Below are positions 55,737 to 64,000 of a stretch of DNA of 64,000 nt, piece by piece. The position numbers were made by a program, and so were the translations under genes. The DNA lies in assembly GCA_014529385.2 (NCBI GenBank), contig CM043944.1, positions 76,777,884 through 76,841,883 on the forward strand. The letters are read 5' to 3'. This DNA comes from Adiantum capillus-veneris (lineage: Eukaryota > Streptophyta > Polypodiopsida > Polypodiales > Pteridaceae). Within the stretch, counting starts at the first letter, position 1, and every line of letters starts with the position of its first letter. The notes under the pieces are model-generated. The model worked only from the letters and a program-made list of their open reading frames with translations, had not been told where the DNA came from and did not search any database.

Positions 55737-56360
55737 GACTTTGAGTCATTGGTGGTGTTAGCTACTACCCTATTTTCCAATGGTTTTTCTATCTCTTGTC
55801 TCATGTGATCATTTGTTTTGTCTCTTTTGTGCTGAATTTTCCCATCCCTTTTGTAGATTAACACTTCTTGTTTAAGGATGTTTTGTTTTTCTACCTCCAT
55901 TATAGCTTGAGCTATCTCTATGAGCCTTTTGCACTTTTTGAGTCTCTGTTTCTTAATCCCAGGATGTGGATATGCCAACCATCTCCATTCTAGTGTCTGA
56001 TTGGTTTTCACTCTGGCTTTGTAAGCTTGTAATAAAGCCTCTAAAGGTTCTATAACTATATCCACCAGGATTGAACCTCCTGATAATATTTTGGATGACA
56101 CTACTCCTTCCGTTTGATTTTTGTTTTCCTTTTCATGCTTTAGATACTCTTTGGCTTGTTGCAACTTGATTTCTAAGACAATTTTTTCTTTTAGCCTCTT
56201 TGCTTTCATTTTATCTCTTTTTACTTTCCAATATTTTCTTTGAGTCCTCACTGATAAGCTCTCAAATTCTGTTTGAACATGCAATTTGTGTTTGCCCTTG
56301 ATAGGCATGTATTTGGAACCTTCTTAAGCTTGAGATCTTGTCACTGCATTTATTAGAAAT
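55733..56360 (-). pseudogene. Gypsy-2 gag, upstream charged segment
   Basis: 191 codons without a stop: HKLHVQTEFESLSVRTQRKY, a Lys/Glu-rich helical stretch, EPLEALLQAYKARVKTN and WLAYPHPGIKKQRLKKCKRL. It matches the gag linkers at 17.2-17.5 kb (minus) and 19.55-19.9 kb (plus), so it is a family trait. The function is not known; it is probably a nucleic-acid-binding or spacer part. The element is truncated upstream of about 56360 and no 5' LTR is seen. Confidence 0.6.
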
Positions 56361-56815
56361 TGGTTTTACCTCTTAGCAGACATATTAATGAGCCACATAG
56401 ATAAAATTTTGACAATCATGATGCCTAGAATGAGAGTATGTATATATGAGTGTGAGGAATAATTTTAACTAATTTTTGGCCAAAAATCAATAAATTTTAG
56501 TATTTTCTTTAACTTTTAGCTATAAGAATCAAAAATTACTAAAATTACCTAGGACTGCCAAAATTGAGTTCTAAAAATAAACGCCGAGTCAATAAAACAA
56601 GAGCTTCAATCATGTCAAGCTTCAAAAGAATTGGTGCAAATCACATTTTTGGCCAATTCGCAAAATCGAGAATAGCAACAAGATATTCAAATCATGAGTT
56701 GCTTGAGCCAAAAGTGATGTGATACAAAAAATCGAGGCGAAGGAGGTAAGAGTGTACTTGGGGTTCTGGGTAAGTCGGATACATATAGACAAAGTAGGGC
56801 AAAATAGGCCTCATT
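56361..56815. other. AT-rich stretch without a gene
   Basis: No open frame or repeat of note between the truncated gypsy-2 gag and the GA-rich tandem array. Confidence 0.5.
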
Positions 56816-56820
56816 TGCAT

Positions 56821-56881
<61 letters not shown>

Positions 56882-56885
56882 ACAG

Positions 56886-56921
<36 letters not shown>

Positions 56922-57174
56922 AGAGAGCTAGACTTTTGGGTGACCTAGAGCACGAGCTTTTTTTGCTTGCAATGGTACATTGGGGCTACCATTCATCACT
57001 TGATTCGACAAGTATGATCTACTTACCTTGTTTGACATGTGTACATGAGCAGCGCAACACAAAAAACACCAAACAAAGCACAAAAATAAAAATCAAGTAT
57101 GATCTACTTACTTTGCTTGACATGTGTACATGAGCAACGCAACGCAAAAAACACCAAACAAAGCACATTTGCAT

Positions 57175-57237
<63 letters not shown>

Positions 57238-57410
57238 AGCTAGACTTTTGGGTGACCTAGAGCACGAGCTTTTTTTGCTTGCAATGGTCCATTGGGGCTA
57301 CCATTCGTCACTTGATTCGACAAGTATGATCTACTTACCTTGCTTGACATGTGTACATGAGCAGCGCAACGCAAAAAACACCAAACAAAGCACAAAAATA
57401 AAAATCAAAC
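56816..57410 (+). repeat. Tandem array: (GA)n plus about 240-350 bp unit, two full copies and a partial one
   Basis: A unit of CATTTGCATTTTGAGAGAG..., a (GA)n tract, GAGAGCTAGACTTTTGGGTG, CAATGGT-CATTGGGGCTACC and GTATGATCTACTTACCTTG, ending in CACCAAACAAAGCACA, starts at 56816 and 57169. A shortened copy of its last part (GTATGATCTACTTACTTTGC) lies at 57099-57168 between them. The open frames here reflect the repeat. Confidence 0.9.
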
Positions 57411-58260
57411 CAAATAGTTTGCAAAGTGTCCAAGGCTAGTAGAAGGGTCGAAACTAGTGCAAAGTCAAAAATATTTGGATAAAACACTCAGCAAGGCAAG
57501 TGCTTCAAGGCCAAGGCATCAAATTTTAATTTGGTGCTGGAACATGGATCACGATCCATGTTACGTGGCACCCAAATACAGAAAAAATTCACCAAGAGAC
57601 TGCCCAAACACGTGCCAACACTTTGCTATAAAAACAGTATGAAAATGTGTTGTAGTATGTATCATGATCCATGCCCCACAATAGCTCAGAGATGTGACCA
57701 TAGCCACTAGATTAGGGCTTGGGAAGGTCAACCTTAACATTTGGGTGAATTTGGACACGATTCAGCCTACAAACCCTAAGTTCTCAGGAAATTATACTCC
57801 AAATGGTCATTTTGACCCAGATCAATCAAAAGTGATGCAAAAGCTCAAATGTTGGTGACCAATCAGTATAGGAACATGCCCATATGCTTCCCCGCAATTT
57901 TTTCATAATTTGGGTTTCATACATGGATCCTGATCCATGATCCAATGGCTGTCAATTTTAGATCCATAGGTGTATTAGAGTGGCATCACGAGAGTGAGAG
58001 AATTCTACATCACGAGAGTGAGAGAATTCTACAAGATTGGGAAAAGTCCAAGATTTTGCACTTTCAGAGTCTCTAAGTGTGTGAAGTTAGGGTTTTTGGA
58101 AAAAGACCTTAAATTGGAACTTGGAATATTTATATGCTTAAGTTATGCTCATTTTTCAACTTATGATCAAGTTTGTACTAAAGCAAATTTTTCGAAATCT
58201 TTTTGACCAATCTTTTGGCACTAAAAGGTAAATTTTGCTAGGTCGATGCCTCATTGACGT
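57411..58260. other. No recognisable gene
   Basis: Short direct repeats only: CATCACGAGAGTGAGAGAATTCTACA twice in a row (about 57983-58033) and the palindrome ATGGATC-[AC]-[CT]GATCCAT three times (near 57546, 57660 and 57923). No LTR of gypsy-2 could be recognised although its 5' LTR would be expected in this area. Confidence 0.5.
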
Positions 58261-58371
58261 TGACGAAGGAAATTTGGAATGGCGGCCTCTACACCAAAAC
58301 AAACTCCATTGTGCCACAAGGGAAATGAGATAAGGGCACCACCTAGTCTTGGAAGCGTGGGCTAGGACCGC

Positions 58372-58427
<56 letters not shown>

Positions 58428-59719
58428 ACTATGAATGAAGCATTAACCTTAATGTGTGTACAAGGAATGGATGACTTCAAACACTCCCAACACAAATAGC
58501 ATGTAGATTACCAAACAACCACTCAAGGATTAGCCAAGATCACATCAAGCACTCTCACACATATATAAAAGATTTCTCTTAATTAACATAAGTAAGAGGA
58601 GGAGAGGTTACTAGCATGAAACAATTTGCACTCTAGAATGTGCAAGAATAGAGTGAATGAATGAGCTTATGGGCTCATGGTGAGTGATACAAAGACTCAA
58701 TGGGGCTGAGGGAGGCTTGAATTACAAAGGGGAAGGCCTCTTTATATAGGAAAGAGAGTGATTAGGAGTGAGGTTAAGATCCAAGTGTAATTTGTACAAA
58801 TGAAGCTTGATTAGGGACACTCAACCAATGAAGAAGCTCCTTCCAAGTGATTTGTTGACCAATTAGCTCCATCATCACTTGTGTTGTCTTCACTCCTTCC
58901 TCCATAGCTTGAGTCCAAGAGCTTCCTTATTTTAAAATGTAAAGAATCTACATAAAATCAATACATATCTAGTAATAATAGAAAGGGGTTGAATGAGAAC
59001 TTATGAATTACAACAAGATTAAGCATGACTTGAGAGGTGATTAGAAGAGGAATTTTGATGGGTTTTTGAGCTTGAGAGAGAGGAGGAAGGAGAGGAGGGT
59101 GAGAAGACTAATGGCTGATTTTTAGAGAAGGTCTCAATGTGGAAAAGGAAGGGTGTGTGTGTGTAAAGGTACTAGGGGGTGGTCTCCACCACAGTTGAAA
59201 AAACTGGCGTCCACCATTTTGGCCATATCTCCTAGACTGTAGATGCAAAAATTATAAACAAAATATGGCCAAAATCTCCAGCTCATCAGCTACAACTTTG
59301 ATGAAGACAACTTTTCTTGGATCGGAGTGGAAGTATTTTTTAAAAATTTAGCAAAATCATGTGTCTGGTTCCTTCCTTTACCAAGTCTTCCACTTGGGTC
59401 CCATTTGTTTGAATCATCATATGGCTCCAAAGCCATGATGATATGAGCCACTCATGACCCTTGAATCATGGGTGCATGGCTCCACAACCACATCATATCT
59501 TTTCTTTTCACATTTACATATTTTCCCTTCCCTTTACCACTAGGTTCTCCCTCTACCTTTCACCTCCGGTGAAATAGTCAAGAAAAAATTCCTATCAAAT
59601 CATTTTTATTTTATTTTTCCAAGAGGTTGTTCTCACTCTTTCTTTTATTGTAAACCTCTAGAAGCAAGGAAAACCAAAAAAAAATATAATAAACAAAAAT
59701 TTGTGATAGGCTCGGATCA
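58261..59719 (-). repeat. 3' LTR of gypsy-4
   Basis: In minus orientation it begins TGATCCGAGCC after a polypurine tract (AAGTTTGGGGGGGC, 59721-59734) and after the integrase stop, and ends at TGACGAAGG on the plus strand (58261; 58255 is an alternative). TATA box CCTATATAAAGAGG near 58740. The leader has the (TC)n tract (58374-58427), CCTAG...CTAGG hairpin and TGGTGCCC, as in the LTRs at 13.8 and 30.5 kb. Its 5' LTR is beyond the window. Confidence 0.8.
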
Positions 59720-59760
59720 TAGCCCCCCCAAACTTCGCTAGGGGTATTTATGCCTCTAGC

Positions 59761-60711
59761 CTACTTTCTTTGATCTTGAGCTGACCTTATCCTGATGTGA
59801 TAAGGCTTTAGACGCCATCCATTTGTCCTGGTCTTGTGCACTTTACCATCAATGTCTTGAAGTCTGTAAGAGCCATTTTTGAACTTTTTGGTGACCAAGA
59901 ACGGGCCTTCCCATCGGAAAAGAAACTTTCCATCCTTACGAGTGTCGAAGCGATTGTCATATCGAAGCACCAGAGATCCCTTTTTTATGTCTTTGGATGC
60001 TAGCTTTTTGTTGAACTTTTCTCTGCGCTTCTCTGCTTCTTGAGAATAGTGGTTGATGGCTTCTTCACGATCCAATTGCAGCCTCTTTAGATCCATGATC
60101 CTTTGATGTACTTTCTCCTTTTGAGAGCCTACCTGGCTACCCAATATTCGAAGACTTGTTAACTTCACTTCAATGGGCAAAAGCGCCTCCTTTCCATAAA
60201 CCAAATGAAAGGGTGTGTACCCTAATGTGGTTTTGAAGGAGGTTCTATAGGCCCATAGAGCTCCATTCAGGTGTTTGTCCCAATCTTGGCGCCTGGCATG
60301 TACCTGTTTGGTGAGAATTTTGCAAATGATTCCATTTACCTTTTCCACCAAACCATTGCACTGAGGGTAGTAAGGAGTAGAGTGTTGATGCTGAATATTT
60401 AGCTTCTTCATGAGTTCTCCTACCAAGTCTGCTCTAAACCCTGGTCCTCTATCAGATAGTATTTCAAGAGGGGTGCCAAACCGGCAACAGATGTGGTCAA
60501 AGATGAACTGACTCACATCCTTAGCAGTAATTCTATTGGTCGGCATAGCCTCAGCCCATCTAGTCATGTAGTCTACTCCCATGATGATGAATTCTTTCCC
60601 TGACTGAGTGCGTGGTAGAGGCCCTATGGCATCAATTCCCCACTTCTCAAAGGGCCCATATACCTTTATTGGGTTCTGAGGTTCAGCTACGAGCCGTCGT
60701 GGTCCTACTTT
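59761..60711 (-). CDS. Gypsy-4 integrase
   Basis: Integrase of a Tat-type Ty3/gypsy element; joins the cDNA copy to host DNA in the nucleus. The frame is open from the stop at 60712. The core has KWGIDAIGPLPRTQSGKEF (Asp), LSDRGPGFRADLV (Asp) and PQCNGLVEKVNGI (Glu), the D-D-x35-E triad, followed by DWDKHLNGALWAYRTSFKTT and YTPFHLVYGKEALLPIEV. The C-terminal barrel has IKKGSLVLRYDNRFDTRKDG, WEGPFLVTKKFKNGSYRLQD and NGWRLKPYHIR. There is no chromodomain, in line with the Tat branch. Intact in this segment, unlike gypsy-1 and gypsy-2. Confidence 0.9.
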   Translation of the reverse strand, partial: KVGPRRLVAEPQNPIKVYGPFEKWGIDAIGPLPRTQSGKEFIIMGVDYMTRWAEAMPTNRITAKDVSQFIFDHICCRFGTPLEILSDRGPGFRADLVGELMKKLNIQHQHSTPYYPQCNGLVEKVNGIICKILTKQVHARRQDWDKHLNGALWAYRTSFKTTLGYTPFHLVYGKEALLPIEVKLTSLRILGSQVGSQKEKVHQRIMDLKRLQLDREEAINHYSQEAEKRREKFNKKLASKDIKKGSLVLRYDNRFDTRKDGKFLFRWEGPFLVTKKFKNGSYRLQDIDGKVHKTRTNGWRLKPYHIRIRSAQDQRK

Positions 60712-62100
60712 CTAACATTCATCACATGTTTGACACCAGTATTTGACATCACGATGAAGACTTGGCCAAGTAAACCCAGCTTGTAGAACCTTTCTACTAG
60801 TGACGTCGTGTGCAAAGTGTCCTCCGCACATATCATCGTGACAAGCTTTTAAAATCTCTTCAATTTCACTCTTCAAAGGCACTCTCCTAAGCACACCATC
60901 CTTACCAAGACAATACAAATCATCATTTACTATGCGATACCTGGTAGCCTTCCTAGCTAACCATCGCCTTTCCCCTGCATTCAAGTGTTTAGGAGCCTCT
61001 CCTTGCTCCAGAATGTGCATAATATCTTCCAGGTCCTCCTTGCCTTGCTGAAGTGGAAGTTTGATGGCCACTGCTCCCACTATTGACTCATTTAACTTTG
61101 ATGATGCTAGGTGATCTGCATCCTTGTTCTGGTCTCTTGGCACATGATGTACTTGTGCCTCCCTAAATCTCCTCATAAGAGCTTTGGCTTCTCTCATTTT
61201 AGTAGAGAGACGGGCATTTTTGCAAGCCCATGTACCTTGCATTTGCCTTACCAAAAGCATGGAGTCACCAAAAGCGTTTAATCTCTTAATTGAATTATCG
61301 AGGCACCAACAAAGGCCATGAATTAGAGCATGATATTCTGCTTCATTGTTGGAGTGGACATCTTCTAGAGTGATCCCTTCACCATGGATCCTCTCTCCCA
61401 ATGGAGATAAGACCACGATGCCTGCAGCTGCCTTATCCTTGGTTCTCTTGTATGCTCCATCAAAGTAGAGGCTATAAGCATTGACCAAAGCCTCTGGAGC
61501 TGGAGGTGGTGGAAGTTCCTTTCTCTTCAAATAGAAAACTTTTTCATAGCACTTGTTTGTTAAAATGTCGGCTAAGCATGCTCGAGTTGTTCTTTCAACC
61601 TGTATTGTATAATCAAACTCTTGAAGTCGCACCACCCACTTTGCTATTTTGTCAAAGATTTCCATATGTTGTAGTGCATAGGGAAACATATCCTCCACAG
61701 TGATAATTACAAACCTCTTCGGCAGCAAGTATGGCCGAAATTTGGTTACCGCAAACATAAGAGCTAACACTAGCTGTTCCATCAGGGTGTAGGCCTTCTC
61801 TGTGTTTTCCATGAGGCGGCTAGCAAAATACACAGGCCTCATAAAGGATGTTTTTGGATCTTTTTGTAGGAGGGCAGCACCAATGGCCTCTTCTCCCACA
61901 CTAGGTTTTACAAAGAATGTTTCTTCCCAACAAGGTTGGAGGATTACAGGGAGTGACCCTAACATTTTTTTAATCTCTCTAAAATGCCCATCACTTTCTT
62001 CACTCCAAACAAGCGTCTCTTGACGAGTCAGCTGTTGTAGAGGAAATATTACTTGGGAGAGTAAGTGTATGAATCTACTCAAATATCTTAGCTTTTGCAA
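60712..62100 (-). CDS. Gypsy-4 RT thumb, two RNase H domains and integrase zinc finger
   Basis: 462 codons without a stop. LRYLSRFIHLLSQVIFPLQQ is the RT connection. ETFFVKPSVGEEAIGAALLQ and VYFASRLMENTEKAYTLMEQ form the RT-linked RNase H. A Pro-rich hinge (ELPPPPAPEALV) leads to the second RNase H with LYFDGAYKR, SNNEAEYHAL, NAFGDSMLLVRQM and HHVPRDQNKDADHLA, giving the D-E-D-D set. The finger is ILKACHDDMCGGHFAHDVTS ... YWCQTCDEC (H-H-C-C). One stop (60712) follows the finger and one (62110) precedes this segment, so the polyprotein is broken twice. Two RNase H domains assign it to the Tat branch. Confidence 0.9.
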   Translation of the reverse strand: MQKLRYLSRFIHLLSQVIFPLQQLTRQETLVWSEESDGHFREIKKMLGSLPVILQPCWEETFFVKPSVGEEAIGAALLQKDPKTSFMRPVYFASRLMENTEKAYTLMEQLVLALMFAVTKFRPYLLPKRFVIITVEDMFPYALQHMEIFDKIAKWVVRLQEFDYTIQVERTTRACLADILTNKCYEKVFYLKRKELPPPPAPEALVNAYSLYFDGAYKRTKDKAAAGIVVLSPLGERIHGEGITLEDVHSNNEAEYHALIHGLCWCLDNSIKRLNAFGDSMLLVRQMQGTWACKNARLSTKMREAKALMRRFREAQVHHVPRDQNKDADHLASSKLNESIVGAVAIKLPLQQGKEDLEDIMHILEQGEAPKHLNAGERRWLARKATRYRIVNDDLYCLGKDGVLRRVPLKSEIEEILKACHDDMCGGHFAHDVTSRKVLQAGFTWPSLHRDVKYWCQTCDEC

Positions 62101-62109
62101 GAAAGAGAT

Positions 62110-62751
62110 TTATTGTTTGATGGAAGTTGGGGAAGGTAGATTTAGCAATGTTTCTATCTTTTCAGGATCTACCTCGATTCCATCAATGGACACTACATGA
62201 CCTAATAGTGTAACCTTGCTTTCCCCAATGTGACATTTGTCCTTGTTTAGTTGTCCACCCAGCTTAGCTAAACGAGTAAATCCTTCATCAATCTTGTCGA
62301 GATGCATACTTTTGGAGCTGTAAATACAAAAGTCATCTATGAAAACCCTTATGGACTTACCAAAGTAAGGTTGGAAGACCATGTTCATGAATCGTTGAAA
62401 GGTGGCTGGAGCGTTGGTGAGACCAAAAGGCATGACTCGAAATGCAAAACATCCCCATGGTGTGATGAAAGTAGTCTTTTTCTGGTCCTCCTCTGCAATG
62501 CGTATTTGAAAGTAGCCAGAGTAGCCATCACACACTGTGTATCTCTCATGGCCTGCTACTTCATTTAGAATCTCATCTTGAAATGGGAGAGGGAAGTGGT
62601 CCCTCTTTGTTGCAGCATTTAGTGGCTTGTAATCCACGCACGCTCGCCATTTACCATTCTTCTTTGGCCTCACCACTACTAGGGAGACCCATTCTGAATC
62701 TTCTACTGGGTATATGAATCCTGCTTCTAAGAGTCTCTTCACCTCAGACAA
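62110..62751 (-). CDS. Gypsy-4 reverse transcriptase (fingers and palm)
   Basis: SEVKRLLEAGFIYPVEDSEW and VVRPKKNGKWRACVDYKPLN open the domain, then DHFPLPFQDEILNEVAGHER, CDGYSGYFQIRIAEEDQKKT, WGCFAFRVMPFGLTNAPATF and VFIDDFCIYSSKS with the catalytic D-D. It ends at an in-frame TAA (62110-62112), after which the same frame continues. A one-base frameshift near 62745 separates it from the protease segment. All catalytic residues are present. Confidence 0.9.
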   Translation of the reverse strand: MSEVKRLLEAGFIYPVEDSEWVSLVVVRPKKNGKWRACVDYKPLNAATKRDHFPLPFQDEILNEVAGHERYTVCDGYSGYFQIRIAEEDQKKTTFITPWGCFAFRVMPFGLTNAPATFQRFMNMVFQPYFGKSIRVFIDDFCIYSSKSMHLDKIDEGFTRLAKLGGQLNKDKCHIGESKVTLLGHVVSIDGIEVDPEKIETLLNLPSPTSIKQ

Positions 62752-63965
62752 CAGTGCACAACTCCTAATCTTCTTAGTTTTTGTACTACTGGCTTGCTCC
62801 CTTCTTTTAGATGGATATGATGCTTCACTGTAGTGACACCTGTAATGTGAGTGTAATCAGAAATAAACAATGATGCATGCTTCTTGAGAACATTTACATA
62901 ACCCTCCTTTTCTTCTTCCTTTATATCCTTGGATAACATCTCCTCTAGGCTGGCATCCCACACATTCTCCATTTGGATCCTTGGGTTGTCTTCTGATGAG
63001 GTAGTTTCCTTTATGGCGACGCCCATGACTTCGAGAGTGCTATCACTCTCTTCCCTTGAACTCTCTTCCTCGTCCATGGATGAGGAGCATCCACTTGAGC
63101 TCCACTCATCAGCTGACGTCTCTAGTTCAAGGTTCTCTTGCCGCCCATTCTTTAGGTTATAATCCACCTTCCGACTATGGCCACTCATGCGAGGCCTCAA
63201 CTCCAAGTCTCCTGTTGCCCAATCTTGCCTAGCTCCTATACCCATGAGCCAAGGTCGTCCTAAAATAAGGGGGTATCCTTCTCCCTTTATTGGCATCACA
63301 TAAGCATCAACCTCTGTAGTGATTCCAAAAACAGAAACTCTCAAAGCTTTCACTACACCCACACAAGTGACAGAGACATTATTGGCCATTTTTGCCCTAA
63401 AGTTTGATGATTCCATTACCTCTAAACCCAATTGATGCATTAGCTTTTCTGTCATGACACAAACCTCTGCTCCACTGTCAATGTAAGTTTTTGGAATCCG
63501 TTGTCCCTTGATTTGAGCCTCCACCAAAGGCACTATATCCTTGAGACCATATGCTTTGATTACACTTACTAGCTTACTTCGCTTTGCCCTCGTGCTCACC
63601 ATTTTTGACCATTGTCGTCGAAGCTTTGGGGAGATATGAAGTAGTTGTGGCCAAGTAATCTTTGGTCCTTGAGAACTCACATCAGCTGTCAAGTCATAAG
63701 GTTGTGTCCGAGATCCCATAGGGAAATCAGAGATGTCAATTTGAGACCTAGTACGGGTCTTTCTCTTCTTGGCTTCATCTTTAGTTTCCCGAGATGTACT
63801 TGCTTCATTGCTTGCATCCTTGCTTGTTTCTTTACCTACTTCATCTTGGACACGCACATGTTTGATAGGCATTGTAGCCACTTCATCTATCTTCATCTTC
63901 CCTTTAGCTATTTCTTCCTGGTTGCTTCTGCCCTTGAGGACCTCCTCCATCCTTATGATGCTCAC
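62739..63965 (-). CDS. Gypsy-4 protease and pre-RT linker
   Basis: 408 codons; the start is not fixed because gag lies beyond the right edge. The protease has KTYIDSGAEVCVMTEKLMHQ (D-S-G-A active site) and GYPLILGRPWLMGIGARQDW (I-L-G-R-P-W). An acidic Ser/Glu-rich linker follows (SSSMDEEESSREESDSTLEV), then ILKK/NVLKKHASLFISDYTHI-type spacer and HHIHLKEGSKPVVQKLRR leading into RT. The N-terminal part (KDASNEASTSRETKDEAKKR) is low-complexity and basic. Confidence 0.85.
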   Translation of the reverse strand: MSIIRMEEVLKGRSNQEEIAKGKMKIDEVATMPIKHVRVQDEVGKETSKDASNEASTSRETKDEAKKRKTRTRSQIDISDFPMGSRTQPYDLTADVSSQGPKITWPQLLHISPKLRRQWSKMVSTRAKRSKLVSVIKAYGLKDIVPLVEAQIKGQRIPKTYIDSGAEVCVMTEKLMHQLGLEVMESSNFRAKMANNVSVTCVGVVKALRVSVFGITTEVDAYVMPIKGEGYPLILGRPWLMGIGARQDWATGDLELRPRMSGHSRKVDYNLKNGRQENLELETSADEWSSSGCSSSMDEEESSREESDSTLEVMGVAIKETTSSEDNPRIQMENVWDASLEEMLSKDIKEEEKEGYVNVLKKHASLFISDYTHITGVTTVKHHIHLKEGSKPVVQKLRRLGVVHCCLR

Positions 63966-64000
63966 ATTTGGTTGAGTAGCAGGGGCTTGAGCTTGAGCAC

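Overview
The window is repeat-dense nuclear DNA from a land plant with a large genome. Supporting features are Ty3/gypsy elements of the Tat type (a second RNase H after the RT-RNase H), a chromovirus with a chromodomain, CACTA-type DUF4216 sequence, a BED-finger hAT transposase, short GT-AG introns and very long (GA)n/(CA)n tracts. The density of old, nested elements and the lack of any ordinary host gene fit a fern, lycophyte or other non-angiosperm, but that is a weak inference. No rRNA, tRNA gene, CRISPR array or host housekeeping gene was seen.

Layout, left to right. 1-1.04 kb: 3' end and LTR of a plus-strand LTR element. 1.1-2.9 kb: decayed CACTA gene (minus). 3.4-4.8 kb: simple-sequence block. 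5-6.4 kb: unassigned DNA plus a retropepsin remnant. 6.4-18.2 kb: an old minus-strand gypsy (gypsy-1), broken by a plus-strand chromovirus (6779-10258, flanks CTAG) and by a solo LTR (13826-16463, flanks CCGG). 18.4-20.6 kb: plus-strand gag remnant. 20.6-22.9 kb: 3' LTR of a second minus-strand gypsy (gypsy-2). The coding part of gypsy-2 is split. The end of its integrase lies at 22.97-23.60 kb and the rest at 51.8-56.3 kb, so about 28.2 kb was inserted into its integrase gene between near-identical 9-bp flanks. 58.26-64 kb: a much younger Tat gypsy (gypsy-4) that runs off the right edge.

The 28.2-kb insertion is the most interesting part. I read it as a DNA transposon of about 12.4 kb with terminal inverted repeats. 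Its left terminal repeat was later split by a hAT-like block of about 15.8 kb (23.68-39.48 kb). That hAT transposase gene was in turn split by a gag-only LTR element (30535-36969, flanks ACAT) carrying a gene with a C-terminal membrane segment. The 12.4-kb element carries several spliced or splice-like genes: gene A (40.2-41.5 kb, plus; C-terminus possibly ubiquitin-like), gene B (41.8-43.3 kb, plus), gene C (45.4-44.6 kb, minus), gene D (about 47.0-45.7 kb, minus; transposase-like) and gene E (51.05-50.2 kb, minus; coiled coil). Gene C is a divergent histone H3. It begins M-ARTKQT like H3, has an acidic/Ser-rich spacer of about 175 residues, then an H3 K18-K27-like tail piece and a gap-free H3 histone fold. 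It is broken by one homopolymer frameshift and one stop codon.

The working picture is therefore a multigene, histone-carrying TIR element inside a stack of nested retrotransposons. Ordering by frame continuity and flanking repeats is strong for four insertions. Assignment of the hAT termini is weaker.
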